Virus record (IMG/VR): IMGVR_UViG_3300030085_001194
Coordinates: 1-36,945 of that record
DNA: 36,945 nt
Origin: a virus
Strand: one strand, 5' to 3'
Part shown: one piece after another, positions 27,321 to 34,446 of the stretch
How positions within the stretch are numbered: position 1 is the first letter of the stretch
Layout of the letters: every line of letters begins with the position of its first letter
Notes under the pieces: model-generated
Told to the model about the DNA's origin: nothing
The model's database searches: none
The model's input: only the letters and a program-made list of their open reading frames with translations
Made by a program: the position numbers and the translations under genes

Positions 27321-28874
27321 TTAAAATCTAGATACGTGTTTGTTGATTAACCAAGTAGGTGCCTGTTTATAAGTACCGTCACCGTTGTTAACATATACAA
27401 AGCCGTCCATTGGTTGCATAAAACCACCGTCACATATAAAGTCCATATAACCATCATCATTTAAATCAACAGTGTGCATACCAAAACAATATCCTTGACT
27501 ACTGTGTTTTGACTCGTGAGTAGGCCAGTTATCAAGTGAATAGTGCATGTTTGGTTGTTGAGCAATAATTTGTTGACCTTTAGTAAAATTACCTTTACCG
27601 TCATTTAAGAATACTTGAAAGTACCCACCTACATAAAGCCATCCAATAGTATTACCTACAATATCTAGGTCACCATCATTATCTACGTCTGCCACTATAG
27701 CAGTAGGCATAAAACATAAGTCGATGTCATGACCGTTGTGCATTACTTGTTTACCGAAGTCAGTAAACTTTTTACCTTGTTTGTTGAAAAACTTTCCAGA
27801 ACCGTTACCAAATATTAACATAGTTTGGTTTCTTTTCTTTGATGCATGTTTTTTCTTTACAACACCATGGTCTTTGTAACAACTGTAGCTGGTTGCAACT
27901 GAAAGCAAGTCCGCATGACCGTCACCATTGAAGTCACCAATCTTAACATTGTTTCCCCATTGGTCGCCACATTGCTTACTAGTCAATTTACCAGTACCAT
28001 CATTGTACATACAGATAATGATTCCGTTACCTTTGCTACCACCTTTCCATGTGACACTTGAATGTACTACGTCTATATCACCGTCACCATCGATGTCGCC
28101 TAAATCTGACCTATGAGCAAACTCTACATATCTACCTGTTTTCTTATCAACAAATAAACCTTTTATCATATCACGACTACTTTCTTTGAAAGTGCCGTCA
28201 GGTTGAGAAAGATAATATGAATGCCAGCCTCCAAAGAAACCTTTACCGCCGCTACTTAAATTATTATGTAACGCAGAACCAATATAGATATCATCTATAC
28301 CATCGCCGTTAAAGTCAGCAACTAATGGTCTTTGACTAGATAACTGATGGTCGGCTAACCCTGCCATTTCAGGATCTTCAATAAACAAATGAGTTATATC
28401 TTCACCACCACTTCTATAGTAGTCATTAGCAAATCCTGATTTTTTGTGACCTGCAAATACTTTGAAACTTTTAAAATCAGAAGTAGTATGTTTGTAAATA
28501 TTAACATCAGTTACATTAGACTTCTGCATTTCAGAGGCTCTAAATGCAGTAACAATAAAATCTTGAATACCATCATTGTTAAAGTCTCCTACTGCGTAGA
28601 AGTTTGTCATAAAAGATTGAAGTCTACTTCTCCATTCATTGGGTTGTGATCCTCTAGTTCCGTTATGTATACTAACTATAGAATCCAACGGTAATACATA
28701 TTTTCCTTTTACTTTGTATTCTGGAGAATAGTATGTACCATTATTATTAACTGAATTATTAAAAACACCAGTAGAATTATTACTAACTGTATTATTGGCA
28801 ATGCTATTAGCAAATGCACTACTACCAACTGCAACTGTAAGAATAGCAGTAGATAATATTTTTTGAAAACTCAT
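27321..28874 (-). CDS. Secreted VCBS/FG-GAP repeat protein, 517 aa
   Basis: I chose the ATG at 28874: AGAGAGG lies eight bases upstream, and the product then begins with a clean signal peptide (MSFQKILSTAILTVAVG, AFA cleavage site before NSIANN). The mature protein has six calcium-binding-type repeats D-x-[ND]-x-D-G-x-x-D: DFNNDGIQD, DFNGDGIDD, DIDGDGDID, DFNGDGHAD, DVDNDGDLD and DLNDDGYMD, each followed by a hydrophobic strand. This is the pattern of FG-GAP/VCBS beta-propeller blades of integrin type. It would be exported, probably to the periplasm or cell exterior, where such proteins bind ligands or surfaces. Transcription comes from the sigma70-like promoter at 28909-28936. A secreted propeller is unusual cargo for a phage; its function in infection is unknown. 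Confidence 0.8.
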   Translation of the reverse strand: MSFQKILSTAILTVAVGSSAFANSIANNTVSNNSTGVFNNSVNNNGTYYSPEYKVKGKYVLPLDSIVSIHNGTRGSQPNEWRSRLQSFMTNFYAVGDFNNDGIQDFIVTAFRASEMQKSNVTDVNIYKHTTSDFKSFKVFAGHKKSGFANDYYRSGGEDITHLFIEDPEMAGLADHQLSSQRPLVADFNGDGIDDIYIGSALHNNLSSGGKGFFGGWHSYYLSQPDGTFKESSRDMIKGLFVDKKTGRYVEFAHRSDLGDIDGDGDIDVVHSSVTWKGGSKGNGIIICMYNDGTGKLTSKQCGDQWGNNVKIGDFNGDGHADLLSVATSYSCYKDHGVVKKKHASKKRNQTMLIFGNGSGKFFNKQGKKFTDFGKQVMHNGHDIDLCFMPTAIVADVDNDGDLDIVGNTIGWLYVGGYFQVFLNDGKGNFTKGQQIIAQQPNMHYSLDNWPTHESKHSSQGYCFGMHTVDLNDDGYMDFICDGGFMQPMDGFVYVNNGDGTYKQAPTWLINKHVSRF

Positions 28875-28908
28875 TATAACCTCTCTTGTTCGTTTCATTT
28901 ATGTATAT

Positions 28909-28936
28909 AATATAACACGAATCTGTGTTTTGTCAA
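28909..28936 (-). promoter_or_regulatory. Sigma70-like extended -10 promoter for the VCBS gene
   Basis: Minus strand: TTGACA (28936-28931), a 16-base spacer, then TATATT (28914-28909), with TG one base before the -10 (CGTGTTATATT). A leader of about 28 bases carries the AGAGAGG ribosome binding site. The -35 lies four bases from the plus-strand TATAAATA box. Confidence 0.75.
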
Positions 28937-28940
28937 GTTT

Positions 28941-28948
28941 TATAAATA
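28941..28948 (+). promoter_or_regulatory. T4-type late promoter TATAAATA for the first GCS-type SGNH gene
   Basis: Perfect TATAAATA five bases before the ATG at 28954. In T4, transcription starts roughly six bases after this box, so the mRNA would start at or next to the ATG and have almost no leader. The same box at the same distance precedes the gene at 31420, with the same flank (TTTTGTCAAGTTT), which makes chance unlikely. Confidence 0.7.
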
Positions 28949-28953
28949 TAACT

Positions 28954-29928
28954 ATGACTACATATTTCAACCATTCCGAGCATGATCCATACTATTATAA
29001 GTTACCAGACACTCAGTTTTTATCTAGAAACTTGAAAAACCACATAAAAAAGTGGGAAGGTGACGAAGAAAGTAAACGTAACCAAACTATTAGTAGATTA
29101 AAAAAATTAGGACACAAGTGGAGGTTTTACAATAATAATCAACCAATAACTTATCGTACAAATTCTGATGGCTTTAGACATAATAAAAATCTAGATGAAG
29201 TTGATTGGAAAAATACATATGCTATAGTAGGATGTTCTTATATATACGGTCAAGCAATGCCTGAGCATTTAACTGTATCAGGAATACTAACCAATGAATA
29301 TAATATGCCAACAGTAAATCTTGGTTCTCCAGGTGCATCAAATACAGTGATACATTCAAATGCTATTCATGTTATGAAAAAATATAGACCTAAAAATGTT
29401 ATAATATTATGGAGTCATTTGAGTAGAAATACTTGGATAACAGACTATAATAAAGATGCAAAAGAGTGGGAGTTTGATATAGCAGACCACAAAGTACGTG
29501 ACCACGCATCTGTTTTCAACAAGCAACGATTAAATCATCTTAAACAAATAGGTTATCCTTCAGCATTTATGAAAGATGTTTATACTCCACATACTGTATA
29601 TGAATATACTCGTTACAAGGATATACATGATTTATTAGGTCATCTACAGTTTAGTATACCAGAAAGTTCTCACAAAGACCTTAAAGAAACTTTTCCTTTA
29701 TTGAACTTAGTAAAACCAAAAGATGAAACTCTTTATAGAAAATATGAAGAATTTTATGCTCGTCAATGTAAACATGGTTTTGATATAAACGATCCACTTT
29801 TAATTGAAATAGTCAACAACATGTATGCTAGAGATCCAATTTGGCATGATAACAGACTTAGTATGGGTCATTGGGGAGAACGCATCTTGCGAGACATGGC
29901 AGACCTGATACATAGGTCTATTAAATAA
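28954..29928 (+). CDS. SGNH-like protein of GCS type, paralogue C, 324 aa
   Basis: The start at 28954 is set by the TATAAATA box five bases upstream; the TTG 24 bases earlier lies across that box. The core reads FRHNKNLDEVDWKNTYAIVG (residues 74-93) then GCSYIYGQ, where GCS (93-95) stands in place of GDS, with Ser95 as candidate nucleophile. VNLGSPGASNTVIHSN follows as the glycine/asparagine block. Near the C-terminus SMGHWGERILRDMADLI gives His306 as candidate catalytic base. Two genes further on share the NS.GFR...VDW.N.Y....GCS signature. Soluble, no signal peptide. Probable acyl-ester hydrolase or transferase acting on a glycan; inactive relatives exist, so activity is unproven. Confidence 0.6.
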   Translation: MTTYFNHSEHDPYYYKLPDTQFLSRNLKNHIKKWEGDEESKRNQTISRLKKLGHKWRFYNNNQPITYRTNSDGFRHNKNLDEVDWKNTYAIVGCSYIYGQAMPEHLTVSGILTNEYNMPTVNLGSPGASNTVIHSNAIHVMKKYRPKNVIILWSHLSRNTWITDYNKDAKEWEFDIADHKVRDHASVFNKQRLNHLKQIGYPSAFMKDVYTPHTVYEYTRYKDIHDLLGHLQFSIPESSHKDLKETFPLLNLVKPKDETLYRKYEEFYARQCKHGFDINDPLLIEIVNNMYARDPIWHDNRLSMGHWGERILRDMADLIHRSIK

Positions 29929-29929
29929 T

Positions 29930-30313
29930 TTAAACTAACAAATCTTTAAACTCTGTTTCTCGGTCGAGAAATTTATAATCAACTTTAACCGGATCCATTT
30001 CATCTAAGAAAGGAAGAACTTGCTTTGGCTCCATTGGCGCACAAGTGTAAACGTCAAGTTGTACAAGTGCTGGATTAGGTTCATCCCATATATGCATAGC
30101 AATGTGTGATGTTTCTATGATAGCGAATGCAGTTACTCCTCTATTACCAGGCATCTTACAATATGATGCAGTTGGCCCGTACATTGCTTTCATGTTTATT
30201 GCTTTTATCATTCTTCTTAGAAACTTGATTGTTCGATTACGATTTTGAAGAGGCTTCTTTACCTCGGCACGAATTAACAGATGTTTGTGAACTAATACAT
30301 TTTCCATAGTCAT
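29930..30313 (-). CDS. speD: SpeD-like pyruvoyl-dependent decarboxylase (AdoMet decarboxylase family), 127 aa
   Basis: The start at 30313 lies two bases after the stop of the small gene upstream (TAAATATG), so I prefer it to the ATG 36 bases earlier. The core IIETSHIAMHIWDE then LVQLDVYTC matches bacterial SpeD: the Ser of ETSH is where the chain is cut to form the pyruvoyl group, the His of MHIW matches His68 and the Cys of YTC matches Cys83 of the Thermotoga enzyme. Two oddities: the residue before the cleavage Ser is Thr rather than Glu, and two extra residues lie between His and Cys. The usual product is decarboxylated AdoMet for spermidine synthesis. Some SpeD homologues instead decarboxylate arginine or ornithine, so substrate is open. 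Known as auxiliary metabolic cargo in marine phages. No spermidine synthase is in the window. Confidence 0.75.
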   Translation of the reverse strand: MTMENVLVHKHLLIRAEVKKPLQNRNRTIKFLRRMIKAINMKAMYGPTASYCKMPGNRGVTAFAIIETSHIAMHIWDEPNPALVQLDVYTCAPMEPKQVLPFLDEMDPVKVDYKFLDRETEFKDLLV

Positions 30314-30315
30314 AT

Positions 30316-30453
30316 TTAGTCTTGAGGTTCGTAAACCAGAACGTACCATTCAATTTTTAATTCTTTACAAACGTTTAAGATTTCTAATAGGTCTTCTTTG
30401 TTGAAGTCGTGTGTGATATAATCAGTTGGTGACTTGTAACATATAATTCTCAT
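30316..30453 (-). CDS. Small soluble protein upstream of the SpeD-like gene, 45 aa
   Basis: The frame reads MRIICYKSPTDYITH and ends in ELKIEWYVLVYEPQD. AAGG lies about six bases before the ATG. It overlaps the 31-residue gene upstream by ATGA and ends two bases before the decarboxylase ATG, so it fits exactly into the space between them. The predicted form is strand, helix (KEDLLEILNVCKELK), strand. No known motif. The tight fit and clean coding pattern support a real gene; function unknown, possibly linked to the decarboxylase. Confidence 0.6.
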   Translation of the reverse strand: MRIICYKSPTDYITHDFNKEDLLEILNVCKELKIEWYVLVYEPQD

Positions 30454-30545
30454 TTGACCTTTTCATTATCCCATAAGAGGAATAATATGACAATGCCGGC
30501 GTAGATGCCGGCAATGTACAAGAGAGAAAGCAGTATTTGACTCAT
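30450..30545 (-). CDS. Single-pass membrane microprotein, 31 aa
   Basis: The product MSQILLSLLYIAGIYAGIVI (residues 1-20) continues LFLLWDNEKVK: one hydrophobic span of about 23 residues, then a short charged tail, probably facing the cytoplasm. Its ATG overlaps the upstream stop (ATGA) and its TGA overlaps the downstream ATG, so it sits exactly in frame with the operon logic. Too small for family assignment. Small phage membrane proteins of this type can act in lysis control or superinfection exclusion, but nothing here shows which. Confidence 0.6.
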   Translation of the reverse strand: MSQILLSLLYIAGIYAGIVILFLLWDNEKVK

Positions 30546-31366
30546 ATAACTTTTACGTAGTTAAGCCTTGTTTCTTTTATTTCTTCATGTTTCCAAACAG
30601 TACCGTGAGATTTTACTTTGGCTTCAATCTTAAAAGACTTGCCTTCTGAATCTCTCCAGTCTTCTTTACTTGAATAGAAACTAACTCTATTGCCGTCTAC
30701 AGAGAGTGCAGACACGTTATACCCTCCATAGACTTGGCTAATGTTCACTTTCAATACTTCTATTTCAGTGTATATCTTTCCGTCTTTTCTATCACTGTTT
30801 AGATGTACTGAATTCTCACTCTTATCTTTAATCTGTCTTTCCCATACCTTCTTAACTGCATATGTTGGAAGATATGCACAAGTGCCCCAATAATGACGGT
30901 CTAGTTTAGTTGTAGACCCAAGAATACTTGCAATGTTACTTTCAAATTCTGTCATATCCTCAGCCAACACTTTGAACATAAAATCAACTTCTAGTTCGGT
31001 AATAATGTTATTAGCCGCCTCGATATGTTTATCTTTAATAAGATGTGGATACAGAAACAGAATGCCTTCTACAATCTGCTTGTTAGATACCTTTTGTTGT
31101 AGATAACGAGAACCTTCTGATGTTTCTGTAAAGTTGAATTCACCACCATTTACTTTGATGTATTCACCTTCATTAAATTCGTTTGCAACGATAGACGCCG
31201 CCAATACTTGTTGTTTTGAGAAACCTATATCCTCACGTTCTTTGATTTCTTTATAGTCAACTTGAGATATATCAAAGTTGTACTTGTGAAAGTATATAAC
31301 ATTCCTTTCAGAATGCGTGTGTTTTGATCCTGTGTGTTCCAATTGATATGCCTCTAAACTTGTCAT
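30542..31366 (-). CDS. Unrecognised phage protein with possible OB-like C-terminus, 274 aa
   Basis: First gene of the minus-strand operon that ends with the SpeD-like gene. It starts about ten bases after the -10 hexamer of its promoter and has no ribosome binding site, so the mRNA is probably nearly leaderless. The N-terminal two thirds are helical and charged (for example SNKQIVEGILFLYPHLIKD). The last 60 residues are beta-rich (SVDGNRVSFYSSKEDWRDS, then SFKIEAKVKSHGTVW and ETRLNYVKVI). A similar ending, KxH...ETxLxxVKV, occurs in many phage early proteins and may be an OB-like nucleic-acid-binding barrel; this is an impression, not a match. No cysteine cluster or signal peptide. Confidence 0.6.
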   Translation of the reverse strand: MTSLEAYQLEHTGSKHTHSERNVIYFHKYNFDISQVDYKEIKEREDIGFSKQQVLAASIVANEFNEGEYIKVNGGEFNFTETSEGSRYLQQKVSNKQIVEGILFLYPHLIKDKHIEAANNIITELEVDFMFKVLAEDMTEFESNIASILGSTTKLDRHYWGTCAYLPTYAVKKVWERQIKDKSENSVHLNSDRKDGKIYTEIEVLKVNISQVYGGYNVSALSVDGNRVSFYSSKEDWRDSEGKSFKIEAKVKSHGTVWKHEEIKETRLNYVKVI

Positions 31367-31375
31367 GATGTATAT

Positions 31376-31403
31376 ACTATAACACGATTCTTAGTTTTGT
31401 CAA
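31376..31403 (-). promoter_or_regulatory. Sigma70-like extended -10 promoter for the SpeD operon
   Basis: Minus strand: TTGACA (31403-31398), a 16-base spacer, then TATAGT (31381-31376), with TG one base before the -10 (CGTGTTATAGT). Transcription would begin near 31369, only about three bases before the ATG at 31366. The arrangement copies the promoter at 28909-28936. Confidence 0.8.
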
Positions 31404-31406
31404 GTT

Positions 31407-31414
31407 TATAAATA
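31407..31414 (+). promoter_or_regulatory. T4-type late promoter TATAAATA for the second GCS-type SGNH gene
   Basis: Perfect TATAAATA five bases before the ATG at 31420, matching the spacing at 28941-28954. It is preceded by TTTTGTCAAGTT, which is also the complement of the -35 of the opposing promoter. The transcript would start about at the ATG. Confidence 0.7.
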
Positions 31415-31419
31415 CTTAC

Positions 31420-32418
31420 ATGACGATTAGAAGTATAGATTGGGCAAACCCAAAGGAACAAGACCAACACCAGGATATGGGTATACACTGGATGACGGAA
31501 GCAAACATAAAACGTCCTTTACAAAAATGTGACTATCTTAATAAAGAAACAGAGTTTTGGATTGGATCAGATACAAAAGAACAATATGAAGAATTAATCA
31601 AAGCTGGAATTCCAGACTACTGGAGATTTCATCGTAGTTCCTTTTCATATAAGATAAATTCATTTGGATTCAGAGCACCAGATTTCGATACTGTAGACTG
31701 GAGAAACAGTTATGTTATTCTAGGATGTTCTCATGTGTTTGGTGTAGGTACTCCTTATCATGAAACTATTGGTCAATATATAGCGAAAGAACTTAACAGT
31801 CCTGTTATTAATATGGGAGTTGGTGGTGCAACTACAACAGTTATATATAATAACTTTTTAAAACTTATAAAAGATTATGGTAAACCAAAAGGAGTGTTTA
31901 TACTGTGGACATATCCAACTAGACAAACATTAGTTAATTACTCTGTACCTGAAAATAATCATAGTTATATTGAACCTTTTTGGAAAAGACAAGATGTTAT
32001 ACCTGGTTTTGAACTTTACAAAAAAGTTACTATAGACGACCAATATCTCAACAAATGTTTTTACGATAGAAGTATATACCTTGAAAGTACAAAACAAATA
32101 TTACATGATACTCCTCTTTCCATGTTACCACATCCACATTGTTGGGTATTGGCTAGTCATGTTAATCCTAAAAAGAGACCTGAAGACTATCCAGGAGTTG
32201 TAGTACCAGTACCAAGCAAACATACAATATTTCGAAAAATAAAGTTGAATGATCCATCGGTATGGCATACTATTCCTGAAGAATCTAAAGTGTGGTATAT
32301 GAATGAATTAATAGCAAGAGATATACATGGATATAGTAAATCAGGACCTGGACACTCACATTGGGGCAGACTCATACACAAATGTATTGCCAAAACTATG
32401 GTAGAGAATTTAAAATGA
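31420..32418 (+). CDS. SGNH-like protein of GCS type, paralogue D, 332 aa
   Basis: The core reads NSFGFRAPDFDTVDWRNSYV then ILGCSHVFGVGTP, with GCS at 102-104 and Ser104 as candidate nucleophile. VINMGVGGATTTVIYNN is the glycine/asparagine block. PKGVFILWTYPTRQT follows as a buried strand and loop, and GPGHSHWGRL near the C-terminus supplies the candidate catalytic His. Its next neighbour is a clear tandem duplicate. The start is fixed by the late promoter five bases upstream. Together with paralogues C and E it forms a family restricted, in this window, to late-type plus-strand blocks. Likely esterase/acyltransferase fold; substrate unknown. Confidence 0.6.
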   Translation: MTIRSIDWANPKEQDQHQDMGIHWMTEANIKRPLQKCDYLNKETEFWIGSDTKEQYEELIKAGIPDYWRFHRSSFSYKINSFGFRAPDFDTVDWRNSYVILGCSHVFGVGTPYHETIGQYIAKELNSPVINMGVGGATTTVIYNNFLKLIKDYGKPKGVFILWTYPTRQTLVNYSVPENNHSYIEPFWKRQDVIPGFELYKKVTIDDQYLNKCFYDRSIYLESTKQILHDTPLSMLPHPHCWVLASHVNPKKRPEDYPGVVVPVPSKHTIFRKIKLNDPSVWHTIPEESKVWYMNELIARDIHGYSKSGPGHSHWGRLIHKCIAKTMVENLK

Positions 32419-33458
32419 AAACTATTGACTGGTATAATAGAGGACAAGAATTTGAATTCAGAGATATGGGTTTGCATTGGTTTGTTAACGGCAATGGCGG
32501 TACTTCTTTAGAACGAAATTCCTGGATGAAGGCTAGACCTGAGGTTAAAGATTTCTGGGATGAGTCTCCTGACTCATCATACCATTTCGAAAGGAACCTA
32601 AAAGTATTACCAGAAAAGTGGAGATTTAGAAAAGATACAGTTGGATATGAATTCAATTCAGAGGGATTTAGAACAACTGAATTTGATAAAGTAGATTGGC
32701 AGAATAGTTATGTTATACTTGGTTGTTCATATGTATTTGGTATTGGTGTACCACAACGAGAAACTATAGGACATTATATAGAACAACAGTTAGGTAAACC
32801 TGTTATAAACCTTGGCGTTGGTGGGGCTTCTGTAACTGCCATATATAATAATCTTGTAAAACTATTAACTGACTTTGGTAAACCAAAAGGAGTAATTATT
32901 CTTTGGACCTGGCCACATAGAAAAACAAACATAATCAGTTACAATGTATATGATGATAAATCATACTCTGACTTTTGGCGTAGAGAAGATATAGTACCTG
33001 GTGATAGCACTTCGTACAAAAGCAAACAAGATTTTGACAACAAATATATGAGTGAGCAATATTATCAAAGAAGTCTACTACATGCATCCGCTGAATTATT
33101 ACTGAATAATACGCCATACGCAAACATAGACACGCCTGTGTGTTGGTTAATGGATACTCATGTCAAAACACATGGCTTTATGTTTAAAAACGGTTCTCCG
33201 GACGTTGTAGTACCGACACCAAAGAAATATAAAGAACATCTACAGAATTTACAAAAGGGGTTTCCCGGTATCTGGAAAAAGATACCCATTGATGCTAAAG
33301 AATGGTATCTCAATAATATTTGTGCAAGAGATATTCAGAAAGTGACTAATGGTGGACCAGACGGATTTCATTGGGGTCCAGCAGTAAATCGAGCAGTTGC
33401 GGATAAACTAGTTTTTAGATTAAAGAATGATGCATCTATAAAACGTATTAAACTATAG
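32415..33458 (+). CDS. SGNH-like protein of GCS type, paralogue E, 347 aa
   Basis: I place the start at 32415, where ATGA overlaps the previous stop; an ATG 54 bases earlier lies wholly inside the preceding gene. The core NSEGFRTTEFDKVDWQNSYV then ILGCSYVFGIGVP (GCS 103-105), VINLGVGGASVTAIYNN, PKGVIILWTWPHRKT and GGPDGFHWGP follow paralogue D block by block, including the opening IDW...RDMGLHW. This is a recent tandem duplication, with divergence mainly in the middle. Soluble. Same likely role as paralogue D, perhaps with a different acyl or sugar preference. Confidence 0.6.
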   Translation: MKTIDWYNRGQEFEFRDMGLHWFVNGNGGTSLERNSWMKARPEVKDFWDESPDSSYHFERNLKVLPEKWRFRKDTVGYEFNSEGFRTTEFDKVDWQNSYVILGCSYVFGIGVPQRETIGHYIEQQLGKPVINLGVGGASVTAIYNNLVKLLTDFGKPKGVIILWTWPHRKTNIISYNVYDDKSYSDFWRREDIVPGDSTSYKSKQDFDNKYMSEQYYQRSLLHASAELLLNNTPYANIDTPVCWLMDTHVKTHGFMFKNGSPDVVVPTPKKYKEHLQNLQKGFPGIWKKIPIDAKEWYLNNICARDIQKVTNGGPDGFHWGPAVNRAVADKLVFRLKNDASIKRIKL

Positions 33459-33467
33459 TTAACAACA

Positions 33468-34064
33468 ATGAATGATACAGAAGAAGATAAAGTATGGAAA
33501 ACAATAAATCCAGATTACATATGGGTAATGGATAAACTTATACTATCCAAAAAGCTGGGATATGAATGTGGACCAACAGGCATTGATGTTACAGAACCAG
33601 GATATTATATTGTAAGACCTTGCGTTAATGCATTAGGTTTAGGACTGGGTGCAAAAAAAGTTTGGTTAGAAAAAGATACTACGCATCTTCCATATGGATA
33701 TTTCTGGTGTGAATGGTTTGAAGGTAGACATTTAAGCATAGATTACAAAAATAAAAAACAAGTATTATGTGTTGAAGGACACAAACAAAAAGATACATTT
33801 ACTAAATGGGACAAGTGGATCAAGACAAATGATGAACTACCCTTTCCAAATATATTAAAAGACCTTACAGATATAGAATTAATTAATTGTGAATATATAG
33901 GTGATAAACTAATTGAAGTTCATTTACGTCACAATGAAGATTTCAATGACAATATAACAGAGTTTATCCCTGTGTGGAAGGGACAAGATACAACACCTCC
34001 GGAAGGATATACTTATAGAGATTATCCAGATATACACGGAAGAATTGGAGCATTTATAAAATGA
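33468..34064 (+). CDS. Unrecognised conserved-looking phage protein, 198 aa
   Basis: Nine bases separate it from the preceding SGNH gene, so it is probably co-transcribed. Visible features: DKLILSKKLGYECGPTGIDV at about residues 22-41, GYYIVRPCVNALGLGLGA at about 46-63, and YGYFWCEWFEGRHLSIDY at about 76-93. A strand ending in RP.N followed by FWCE.F.G.H.S.D slightly recalls the ATP-grasp pattern, but the usual catalytic set cannot be traced, so I do not assign it. The gene converges with a minus-strand gene ten bases on. No signal peptide or membrane segment. Confidence 0.6.
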   Translation: MNDTEEDKVWKTINPDYIWVMDKLILSKKLGYECGPTGIDVTEPGYYIVRPCVNALGLGLGAKKVWLEKDTTHLPYGYFWCEWFEGRHLSIDYKNKKQVLCVEGHKQKDTFTKWDKWIKTNDELPFPNILKDLTDIELINCEYIGDKLIEVHLRHNEDFNDNITEFIPVWKGQDTTPPEGYTYRDYPDIHGRIGAFIK

Positions 34065-34073
34065 GTACGAGAC

Positions 34074-34322
34074 TTAATGTAACGTGCTTGAGTCTCTGTC
34101 TATGTGAGTATAATAGTAAGCCATTTCATCCCATTCATACTCAGGTTCAATAAAGCCTAGTTCGATTGCTCTATAAAAGCCTGGAGTTCCGTATTCTGGG
34201 AATCCAAAGTTTTCTAATAATGCGATGAAGTCTTCTTTAGTTATATGCTTTGTTAAATCTTCAATTTCCATAATCTTATTCTTGTACAGAAACTTCATCT
34301 TTTTTGGTTTCTTTTTTGTCAT
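34074..34322 (-). CDS. Unrecognised small acidic protein, 82 aa (start uncertain)
   Basis: Last gene of the small minus-strand operon. Three starts are possible: 34322 (GGAAAG seven bases upstream, but 47 bases of overlap with the zinc-ribbon gene), 34298, or 34271 (four bases after the zinc-ribbon stop, giving 65 residues). The upstream part is Lys-rich (MTKKKPKKMKFLYKNK) and could be a real basic tail or just untranslated overlap. The body contains TKEDFIALLENFGFPEYGT and an acidic, Tyr-rich end (EYEWDEMAYYYTHIDRD). No family recognised. Confidence 0.55.
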   Translation of the reverse strand: MTKKKPKKMKFLYKNKIMEIEDLTKHITKEDFIALLENFGFPEYGTPGFYRAIELGFIEPEYEWDEMAYYYTHIDRDSSTLH

Positions 34323-34446
34323 TTATCTTTCCACAATGAGGGCAGTATAGACGTTTTGGTTGCCATGCATCTTGACTAGCGATACTCCACCAGCCAGAAC
34401 AGTATTTACATACAAAGTGCCAGATTGTTTCTTTATCAACTCGCAT
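34276..34446 (-). CDS. Zinc-ribbon microprotein, 56 aa
   Basis: The frame reads MRVDKETIWHFVCKYCSGWW and later RLYCPHCGKINDKK. Cysteines 13, 16, 35 and 38 form a CxxC...CxxC zinc-ribbon pair, and the aromatic WHFVCKYC and CPHCG wording is typical of phage small zinc-ribbon proteins. The ATG lies eleven bases inside the end of the upstream gene; an AGGAGG lies about 14 bases before it, rather far. Its 3' end runs under the start of the next gene in another frame. It may bind nucleic acid or host RNA polymerase, but no target is visible. Confidence 0.7.
   Translation of the reverse strand: MRVDKETIWHFVCKYCSGWWSIASQDAWQPKRLYCPHCGKINDKKETKKDEVSVQE

Noticed and set aside
34069-34096. Hairpin GAGACT...AGTCTC between converging genes
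   Set aside because: Short stem, 10-16 base loop and no T run on either strand, so it is not a convincing terminator. It may simply lie in coding sequence of the minus-strand gene.
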